A stretch of DNA of 5,260 nt from an uncultured Kineosporia sp. Its GTDB lineage: Bacteria; Actinomycetota; Actinomycetes; Actinomycetales; Kineosporiaceae. A program made the position numbers and the translations under genes. This document shows positions 1 to 5,260 of this stretch, one piece after another (position 1 is the first letter of the stretch; every line of letters begins with the position of its first letter). The notes below the pieces were generated by a model. It ran no database searches. It saw nothing but the letters and a program-made list of their open reading frames with translations, and was not told where the DNA came from. The stretch covers positions 1-5,260 of the forward strand of contig CALMAR010000420.1 in NCBI GenBank assembly GCA_937859855.1, read 5' to 3'.

Positions 1-1
1 G

Positions 2-3000
2 GTGCTGGCGGCGCCGGTCACCCTGGACCGGCGGTCGGCCGGGGTGCTGGGGGTGGTGGGAGCGGCTGAGCAGGCGGCCGGGCTGGCTCGGTGGCTGATC
101 GTGCAGCTGGCCACCCTGCGTTCTCCGGACGACCTGCGGCTGGTGGTGATCACCGCCGGCGATGGCGCGGAGCTGGCCTGGACCCGCTGGCTGCCGCATG
201 TCGGGGCCGGTGCGGAGGCGTCGATCCCGGCCTGGGTCGGCAACACCAGCCAGACCCGGTTGCGCCGGGCCGCCGAGCTGCAGGAGACGGTGACCGAGCG
301 GCTCAAGACCAGCCAATCCGGGGGACGAGCCCGGTTCGACGAGATCGTGGTGGTGCTGGACGGTGCGCTGGCGCTGCGGCAGACGCCGGGCATGAAGGAG
401 ATCCTGCGCGATGGCCCCTCGGTCGGGGTGTACTCGATCTGCGTGGACACCGCCTCGATGAACGAGTCCCGGGCCGAGTGCCGGTTCGACCCCGGTGGCG
501 CCCTGCAGGTGACCCGTTCGAGGAAGGACGCCAGCCTGGCCGCCGAGCCGGACCTGTGCCCGGCGGCCGTCAGTGAGCTGATCGGGCGCAATCTGGCTCC
601 GATGCGCGACCGGCTGTCGCTGTCGTCCAGCGCCCGGTCCATCCCTTACCCGGTCCGGTTCCTGGATCTGCTCGGGATCCCGGCGCAGCCATCGCCGGAG
701 CAGGTCGCGGCGCTGTGGCGGAAACGGACCGGCCCAGCGACCCAGGTGCCGATCGGGGCTGACATGGAGGGCGTGGTCAGCGTGGATCTGGCCGGGCAGG
801 GACCGCACACCATGCTCGGCGGAGCCACCGGCGCCGGCAAGAGCTACCTGCTGCAGACCCTGGTCACGTCGCTGCTGATGGCCAACAGCCCGGATGAGCT
901 GAACCTGGTTCTGGTCGACTTCAAGGGCGGCAGTGCCTTCCTGCCGTTCGAGCACTGCCCACACGTGGTGTCACTGATCCGCTCCACCGGTGCCACTGCG
1001 GCCGACGTGTTCGATGAAGCCGCGGCCAAGCGGGTGCTGGCGTCGGTCCGGACCGAGGTGCGGCGGCGAGAGTCTCTGCTCGGCTCCTACGGCGGGGAGA
1101 TCGACGAGTACTGGAAGGCTCGCCGGACCCGGCCCGAGCTTGGCCCGTTGCCCCGGCTGGTGATGATCTTCGACGAGTTCGCCCGGGTCCTGGAGGTGGC
1201 TCAGGACTTCCTCAAGGAGCTGGTCAACGTGGCCGCCAAGGGACGCTCGCTGGGCATGCACCTGGTCTTGGCCACCCAGTCGCTGCAGGGCAAGCTGTCG
1301 CCGGAGCTGAAGAACAATATCGACCTGCGCATCACCCTGCGGCAGAACGAGCCCGCCGACAGTACCGAGGTGCTGGGGACGCCGGATGCGGCCGCCATCC
1401 CCGGCCGGCTGCGCGGGCGGGGGCTGATCCTGTGCACCAAGGACGAAGTGCGGCTCCCTCGGCTGTTCCAGCGCGGATTCCTCGGTGCGCCCCCGCCCCG
1501 CGGGGGGGCCCGCCCGGCCGAACTGCGGTTCGTGGCCTGGGCGGCCATGGGCACCAGCCGGCCCGACGAGGTGGTGATCCAGCACGGGGTGACCGATCAG
1601 GAGCTGTGCATCCAGGCGATCGAAGCGGCCTCAACCGGATCGGCCGCTCCCTTCCTCCCATTACTGCCGCCGCTACCGGCTGTGGTGATGCTGGACCGGC
1701 TGGAGGAGATGTCCACCACCGAGCTGCCCCCCTCGGTGGCTCCGTTCGCCCTGGCCGACGACCCGGAACTGCAGGCCCAGCCGGCCATCGGCCTCGACCT
1801 GGCTGGGACCGAGCGGGTGATGATCGCCGGTGGCCCGCAGCAGGGCCGGACCACGGCTGCCCGCGCCCTGATCGACAGCATCACCTCGCGGTTCGGTCCC
1901 GACCAGGTGCACCTGTACCTGGTCGAGCGTGAGCCGGGCGGCCTGGCGGTGTTCGAGGCGCTGCCGCATTGCGGTGGCGTGATCGGAGGTGGGGAGCCGG
2001 ACCGGCTACGGCGGCTGATCGAATGGCTGTCCCGGGAGGTGGACCGGCGCCGGTCGCTGCGGATGTCGGGGCAGCTGGCGGGCGAGGCGAAGATCGTGGT
2101 GATCGTCGATGGCTGGGAGCTGATCGAGAACCGCAGCGACCCGTTGTACGTCGAGACCTCGCTGGCCGGGACCATGCGCGAGGTGGTAGCGGCGGGAGTG
2201 ACCGTTGGCATCCATGTCGTAGCCATCGGGGGCCAGGACATGCTGAACGGCAAGCTGCCCAACCTGTACCAGCGCCGCCTGATCCTGTCCTTCCCCAAGC
2301 AGGAGTTCCGGCGCCAGAACCTGCCGGCCGGAGCGGCCAACCCGGCCATTCTGCCGGGCCGAGCAGCGGACGGCGCGGACGGCCGCCATCTGCAGTTGTG
2401 CGAGCCGTCCCGCTCCAATCCCCAGATCGTGGACGACGCGCGAGTGGCCGGCCGCTCAGTTCCGCTGGCACAGCTGCCGGTGAGAATCGACCCGCTACCG
2501 GAGGCGGTCGCCAGCTCGGAATTGAACGTGGCAGGTCAGCCGCCACGGTGGATCCCGCTCGGGGTCGGCGGGCCCCGGGTCGAAACGGTGGGCATCGATT
2601 TGTTCGGTGAGGACGCGCAGCTGATGCTGATCTCTGGGCCGGACGGCTCGGGGCGCACCACCGCGCTACGTACCGTGCTGGCGGGGCTGGTCAGCCGGGG
2701 AACGCCGGTGCTCCTGATCGCCGCAGGCCGTTCCCCGCTGGCTTCGCTCGACTCGGAAGCCGTGGGTGCCTCGGCGGGTTTCGAGGTGCTGTCAGGCAGT
2801 TCGATCAAGGACATCGAGCTTCGCCAGGCGGCGGAACGCCTTGGGTCGGCGGAGTATGCGGTGCTGGTGGACGACTGCGACGCGCTGAGCGTCGAGGCAA
2901 CCGTGGAGCAGTTCAACGAGAAGCCGACGCTCCTGAGCGAGCTGTGCCAGATCGGTGTGCACCGGCGGGCCCTGGTGATGGCCGGGGATGCCTCACTGAT

Positions 3001-3247
3001 CCTGAGCGGGCAGCGCCGGGCCCTGTCGCGGGTGGTGCAGGAGATGCTGTCGTCGGGGTTCCGGCTGCTGCTCACTCCGACCCGGGCGATCGAGGCCCGG
3101 GAGCAGGGCTTCGCGCTGGAGGCGGATCAGCTGTTCGGCGCCCCGGCCGGTCGCGGGTACCTCGGGGCTGGGCGTTCGGTGAGCCTGCTGCAGGTGGCCC
3201 AGCCCGCTTCGGCTCAGCTCAGTGCGCCGTCCACGATCACGCCGTAA
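2..3247 (+). CDS. EccC-like FtsK/SpoIIIE ATPase (type VII secretion motor type), 5'-truncated by window edge
   Basis: Seen: 1081 codons ending in TAA at 3245-3247; the frame is open at the left edge, so the GTG at base 2 is probably internal. Residue numbers count from it. Residues 1 to about 235 form a degenerate ATPase-like module with a VVVLDG strand (D120). Module 1 has Walker A GATGAGKS (274-281, K280), a DFKGG motif, Walker B IFDEF (D391, E392), ATQS (424-427) and a candidate arginine finger, R447. Module 2 has GGPQQGRTT (610-618, R616 replacing Lys) and IVDG (D703, Gly after it). Module 3 has GPDGSGRTT (879-887, R885 replacing Lys) and VLVDD (D957, D958). Known: tandem FtsK/SpoIIIE modules of this kind are found in EccC, the membrane-anchored motor that exports WXG100 proteins; module 1 is the main hydrolysing site and the last module can bind substrate tails. 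FtsK DNA translocases have one motor plus a DNA-binding gamma domain, not seen here. Inferred: several hundred N-terminal residues (membrane helices, perhaps FHA) lie upstream. The family is secure; the secreted substrate is unknown. Confidence 0.93.
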   Translation: MLAAPVTLDRRSAGVLGVVGAAEQAAGLARWLIVQLATLRSPDDLRLVVITAGDGAELAWTRWLPHVGAGAEASIPAWVGNTSQTRLRRAAELQETVTERLKTSQSGGRARFDEIVVVLDGALALRQTPGMKEILRDGPSVGVYSICVDTASMNESRAECRFDPGGALQVTRSRKDASLAAEPDLCPAAVSELIGRNLAPMRDRLSLSSSARSIPYPVRFLDLLGIPAQPSPEQVAALWRKRTGPATQVPIGADMEGVVSVDLAGQGPHTMLGGATGAGKSYLLQTLVTSLLMANSPDELNLVLVDFKGGSAFLPFEHCPHVVSLIRSTGATAADVFDEAAAKRVLASVRTEVRRRESLLGSYGGEIDEYWKARRTRPELGPLPRLVMIFDEFARVLEVAQDFLKELVNVAAKGRSLGMHLVLATQSLQGKLSPELKNNIDLRITLRQNEPADSTEVLGTPDAAAIPGRLRGRGLILCTKDEVRLPRLFQRGFLGAPPPRGGARPAELRFVAWAAMGTSRPDEVVIQHGVTDQELCIQAIEAASTGSAAPFLPLLPPLPAVVMLDRLEEMSTTELPPSVAPFALADDPELQAQPAIGLDLAGTERVMIAGGPQQGRTTAARALIDSITSRFGPDQVHLYLVEREPGGLAVFEALPHCGGVIGGGEPDRLRRLIEWLSREVDRRRSLRMSGQLAGEAKIVVIVDGWELIENRSDPLYVETSLAGTMREVVAAGVTVGIHVVAIGGQDMLNGKLPNLYQRRLILSFPKQEFRRQNLPAGAANPAILPGRAADGADGRHLQLCEPSRSNPQIVDDARVAGRSVPLAQLPVRIDPLPEAVASSELNVAGQPPRWIPLGVGGPRVETVGIDLFGEDAQLMLISGPDGSGRTTALRTVLAGLVSRGTPVLLIAAGRSPLASLDSEAVGASAGFEVLSGSSIKDIELRQAAERLGSAEYAVLVDDCDALSVEATVEQFNEKPTLLSELCQIGVHRRALVMAGDASLILSGQRRALSRVVQEMLSSGFRLLLTPTRAIEAREQGFALEADQLFGAPAGRGYLGAGRSVSLLQVAQPASAQLSAPSTITP
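3214..3247. other. 34-bp tail-to-tail overlap of the ATPase and kinase genes
   Basis: The kinase stop (TGA, 3216-3214 on minus) lies inside the last codons of the ATPase gene, and the ATPase stop (TAA, 3245-3247) lies inside the last codons of the kinase gene. Both C-terminal ends are coded by the same base pairs, so there is no intergenic terminator and each transcript must run into the antisense of the other gene. Convergent transcripts of this sort can pair at their 3' ends; whether that matters here is not visible from sequence. Confidence 0.9.
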
Positions 3248-4914
3248 CCGATCGTGGCCAGGCCGCAGGACCCGGACACCGCGGTCACGTCCAGCTCCAA
3301 AGTGGTTGCGCCTCGCACGTTCTCGCTCAGTTTGATGTCCTTGCCCCTGGACAGCTGCCAGTGTCCCAGTTGTTTGCCGTCGGCGGTGAGCACGACGTCG
3401 GCGACCAGGTCGGCGGGAGCCAGTTTCGAGTCCAGCAGCAGATCACCGGTGAGTCTGCGGGCGCTCGCCACGGTGCGAAATGTCGTTGGCCAGGCGGTTC
3501 CGTCGCACCCGACCCGGAAACTGGTGCTGTCGCTGGATTGAAAGCCGTCCTGCTGATACGAGCGCTGGGTTCCGGACAGACTGGCCAGCGGCCCGGTGGC
3601 CAGAGTGTAGAGATAGGCCGGTCCACCGGACGCGGGCGCCGCCGTGGCCGTGGCCGATGCGGTGGATGTCGCCGGGTTCGGTGCGGTCGCGGGCGTTTGC
3701 GGGCTGCCGGTTCCGGTGACAGCGGGTTGACCGGCGCGGTCGCTGCGGTCCTGTCTGTGTAGCAGCGCGACTGCGGCGATCCCGCCGATCAGGGCGAGCA
3801 GGGCCAGGGTGCTGGCAATGATCAGCGCCACCGGTCTACGGGCGGGCGGCCCAAGGTCCGGGCGGATCTGAGCTGGGCCGGCCAGCCGGGTGTCGGCACT
3901 GAGGGCCGCCTGGTCGGGCGGGCCAGCCCAGGGCGGCCGGGCCGAAGCGTACGACTGCTCGTGCGGTTGCTCGTCCGGCCGCTGCCCCGGATGAACCGGC
4001 TGAGTGTTCTGCGACTCGGTGAGCAGGGTGTCCTGCCCGGGGTCCATCACTGGCGGAAGTTGCTCAGTGACTGGCAGCGCGGGCGCGAGGAGCAGCGGAT
4101 CCCGGGTTCCTGCGGACCGGCCGGCGTAACTGAGGATGCTGCCGAGGCTGGGCCGGGTGGCCGGATCCTTGCGCAGGCAGGCCTCGATCAGGGTGCGGAG
4201 CGCCGGGTCGGCGATCGTCTGGAGGGCCGGGTCGTTGTGCACGACCCGGTAGAGCATGGCGGCGGGCGGCCCACTGCCGAACACGGGCTGCCCGGTCGCG
4301 GCGTAGAACAGCACAGCGCCCAGGCAGTAGATGTCGCTGGCCGGGGTCACCGCGCCGGACACGGCCTGCTCAGGTGACATGAAGGCCGGTGAACCGGCCA
4401 CCATGCCGGTGGTGGTCAGGGTGCTGGCGTCGGCCGAGCGGGCGATCCCGAAGTCGATCACCCGGGGGCCGTCCGGGGACAGCAGCACGTTGGTGGGCTT
4501 GAGGTCCCGGTGAGTGACGCCGGCCCGGTGAATCTCGACCAGAGCGGCCGTGATTCCGCTGGCCAGCCAGAACACGTGGGCGCCGGGCATCGGGCCGCTG
4601 GCCCGGACCTGCTGTTCCAGGCTTGGTCCTTCGACGTACTCGACGGCCATCCACGGCGGGTCGGCGGCGGGGTCGGCGTTGAGGACTGCGGCGGTGCGAC
4701 CCCCGGAAACCCGGCTGGCGGCGGCGATCTCGCGGCGGAACCGCTCGCGGAACGAGTCCTCGTGGGCCAGGCTCTCGTGCACGATCTTGACCGCGATCAG
4801 ACGCTGGTCAGCTGCCCGGGCCAGGTAAACGCTGCCCATCGCCCCGCTGCCCAGACGGCCGATCAGTGTGTACGGTCCAGCCTGGCGCGGATCCCGCTCC
4901 CGGAGTGCCTCCAT
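3214..4914 (-). CDS. Transmembrane Ser/Thr protein kinase (PknB type) with NPCBM-like extracytoplasmic domain
   Basis: Seen: 566 residues, ATG at 4914-4912, TGA at 3216-3214. The kinase domain spans about 15-265: glycine loop GSGAMGSVY (22-30), K43, helix-C E62, V91 at the gatekeeper position, HRDLKPTN (135-142, D137 catalytic), DFG (154-156), a Thr-rich activation loop (T165, T167-T169), SPE (180-182) and R254. All catalytic residues are present, so an active kinase is expected. Residues about 266-360 are a Pro/Gln-rich linker. One hydrophobic helix covers about 362-385, after an Arg pair. A Thr/Ala/Pro-rich stalk covers about 397-432. Residues 433-566 are a beta-rich domain with a VVLTADGKQLG strand and an LELDV strand near the end, resembling NPCBM/NEW2 carbohydrate-binding-like domains; its only cysteines are C470 and C550. 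Known: PknB-type kinases phosphorylate Thr/Ser on cytoplasmic proteins in response to envelope cues sensed outside. Inferred: envelope sensor, possibly acting on the neighbouring ATPase system. The start fits the usual short N-terminal lead (DPRQAGPYTLIGRLG) and a nearby ribosome site. Kinase call very secure; NPCBM assignment moderate. Confidence 0.95.
   Translation of the reverse strand: MEALRERDPRQAGPYTLIGRLGSGAMGSVYLARAADQRLIAVKIVHESLAHEDSFRERFRREIAAASRVSGGRTAAVLNADPAADPPWMAVEYVEGPSLEQQVRASGPMPGAHVFWLASGITAALVEIHRAGVTHRDLKPTNVLLSPDGPRVIDFGIARSADASTLTTTGMVAGSPAFMSPEQAVSGAVTPASDIYCLGAVLFYAATGQPVFGSGPPAAMLYRVVHNDPALQTIADPALRTLIEACLRKDPATRPSLGSILSYAGRSAGTRDPLLLAPALPVTEQLPPVMDPGQDTLLTESQNTQPVHPGQRPDEQPHEQSYASARPPWAGPPDQAALSADTRLAGPAQIRPDLGPPARRPVALIIASTLALLALIGGIAAVALLHRQDRSDRAGQPAVTGTGSPQTPATAPNPATSTASATATAAPASGGPAYLYTLATGPLASLSGTQRSYQQDGFQSSDSTSFRVGCDGTAWPTTFRTVASARRLTGDLLLDSKLAPADLVADVVLTADGKQLGHWQLSRGKDIKLSENVRGATTLELDVTAVSGSCGLATIGYGVIVDGALS
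3231..3257. repeat. 8-bp perfect inverted repeat around the ATPase stop codon
   Basis: CCACGATC (3231-3238) and GATCGTGG (3250-3257) are exact reverse complements separated by 11 bases that contain the TAA stop of the ATPase gene. The hairpin could form in either transcript. No T-rich tract follows on the plus strand, so it is not a classical intrinsic terminator, and for the kinase message it lies before the stop codon. It may be a weak terminator or 3'-end stabiliser for the ATPase message, or a by-product of coding constraint (it encodes kinase residues TIGYGVIV). Confidence 0.45.
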
Positions 4915-4919
4915 GCCCG

Positions 4920-4925
4920 TCCCCT
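4920..4925 (-). promoter_or_regulatory. Ribosome binding site of the kinase gene
   Basis: On the minus strand AGGGGA lies five bases upstream of the ATG at 4914-4912. This is a reasonable Shine-Dalgarno match at normal spacing, and it supports this ATG as the start. The glycine-rich loop then begins at residue 22, the usual distance for actinobacterial PknB-like kinases. Confidence 0.6.
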
Positions 4926-5115
4926 GCTCCGCCGTCCAGTTCCGCGGGCCATCGTGACACGCTGGCGGTCCGCCCGCCGTCGCTGCGCGAGGTTCGGCAA
5001 GCCCATGCCAGCTCGCGGCTCGGCCGCGCTGCTGCTCGGCGGCGCACCGACTGGGCTGCGCTGTGGCTGATCACCGTGTGCGCCCGGCATTCGGCGGTCC
5101 AATCCCGGCCTTCCG

Positions 5116-5125
5116 GGGCGCGCCC
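5116..5125. repeat. 10-bp perfect palindrome GGGCGCGCCC
   Basis: An exact self-complementary 10-mer about 200 bp upstream of the kinase start. Such GC-only palindromes arise easily by chance in DNA of this composition, so a regulatory role is only a possibility. Confidence 0.2.
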
Positions 5126-5206
5126 GCCGATCAAAGCGGAGTCGTCAGGGGCCTGAGAACCGACGACCTGGCGTCGTAGCCCCGGCCGCGGGCGGAAAAG
5201 GCAGGG

Positions 5207-5260
5207 GTGGGCCCGGGCGCCCCGCAAACGGCGCCGCCCTGGTTCATTGAGCAGGTCGGC
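5207..5260 (+). CDS. Possible start of a divergent gene, 3'-truncated by window edge
   Basis: Seen: a GTG at 5207-5209 is preceded, five bases away, by AAAAGG (5196-5201), a plausible ribosome site. The frame stays open for 18 codons to the window edge and reads (M)GPGAPQTAPPWFIEQVG. Sixteen of the 18 third positions are G or C, like the two secure genes. An in-frame TAG at 5177-5179 limits the start, and GTG 5207 is the only usual start codon after it within this short leader. Function is not recognisable from 18 residues. If real, the gene is divergent from the kinase and the two share the 292-bp region between them. The overlapping frame from 5208 is also open, so coding here is a suggestion only. 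Confidence 0.35.
   Translation, partial: MGPGAPQTAPPWFIEQVG

Larger units (their letters stand above)
4915..5206. other. Intergenic region, presumed kinase promoter region
   Basis: This stretch upstream of the kinase has no reading frame that looks like a protein: translations in all frames are Arg/Ser/Pro/Ala-rich with no recognisable domain, and the frames that stay open run into kinase shadow. It must hold the kinase promoter unless the kinase is co-transcribed from beyond the window, but I found no convincing -35/-10 pair on either strand. Small dyads are present: a 10-bp GC-only palindrome at 5116-5125 and a 5-bp stem CGACG/CGTCG at 5161-5176. Either could be an operator or chance in GC-rich DNA. 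Confidence 0.5.

Noticed and set aside
2..4. GTG at the left edge as the true start of the ATPase
   Set aside because: The protein begins inside a domain normally preceded by a long N-terminal region, and the frame simply runs into the edge, so truncation by the window is more likely.
1597..2418. Long minus-strand open frame opposite the ATPase modules
   Set aside because: It is antisense to motif-bearing coding sequence; long antisense frames are expected in DNA this GC-rich, and its Ser/Arg/Pro-rich translation has no recognisable domain.
2944..3762. Plus-strand open frame across the ATPase end and the kinase 3' half
   Set aside because: It crosses two real genes in another frame and reads as Gly/Arg/Ala-rich low complexity, typical of a shadow frame.
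5093..5110. Sequence resembling a tRNA T-loop (GGTCCAATCCC)
   Set aside because: The flanking bases do not pair into a T-stem and no acceptor, D or anticodon arm is found upstream.
5216..5235. GGCGCC repeated with an 8-base loop, a terminator-like hairpin
   Set aside because: The arms are themselves palindromic and only 6 bp long, no T-tract follows, and the site falls within the putative divergent coding start.
4808..5260. Minus-strand frame open from the right edge through the kinase start
   Set aside because: It is open but the translation is Arg/Ser/Gly-rich without any domain, its third-position G/C bias is weaker than in the two secure genes, and it overlaps the well-supported kinase N-terminus.

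Overview
The window is very GC-rich and its two long genes have strongly G/C-biased third codon positions. Together with the gene families present, this points to a high-GC actinomycete chromosome; the genus cannot be read from the sequence. Two well-supported genes face each other tail to tail, and a short intergenic stretch lies at the right edge.

Bases 2-3247 (+) hold the C-terminal 1081 residues of a multi-domain FtsK/SpoIIIE ATPase of the EccC type, the motor family of type VII (ESX/WXG100) secretion. The reading frame is open at the left edge and starts inside a degenerate ATPase-like module, so the N-terminus lies outside the window. Three ATPase modules follow. The first has an intact Walker A lysine and a DE Walker B. 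The second and third have arginine in place of the Walker A lysine.

Bases 3214-4914 (-) encode a complete 566-residue transmembrane Ser/Thr kinase of the PknB type. Its parts are a cytoplasmic kinase domain with all catalytic residues, a Pro/Gln-rich linker, one membrane helix, a Thr/Ala/Pro-rich stalk and an extracytoplasmic beta-rich domain resembling NPCBM, with two cysteines. Its last codons overlap the last codons of the ATPase gene by 34 bp, and an 8-bp inverted repeat encloses the ATPase stop codon.

Bases 4915-5206 hold no convincing gene and should carry the kinase promoter, but I could not pick out a convincing -35/-10 pair. From 5207 a possible divergent gene begins (GTG start, AAAAGG upstream) and leaves the window.

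The neighbourhood suggests an envelope-sensing kinase beside a secretion ATPase. Such actinobacterial ATPases often carry an N-terminal FHA (phosphothreonine-binding) domain, which would make a direct kinase-to-motor link plausible, but that part lies outside the window and the link is inference. No mobile element, CRISPR array, tRNA or rRNA was seen.
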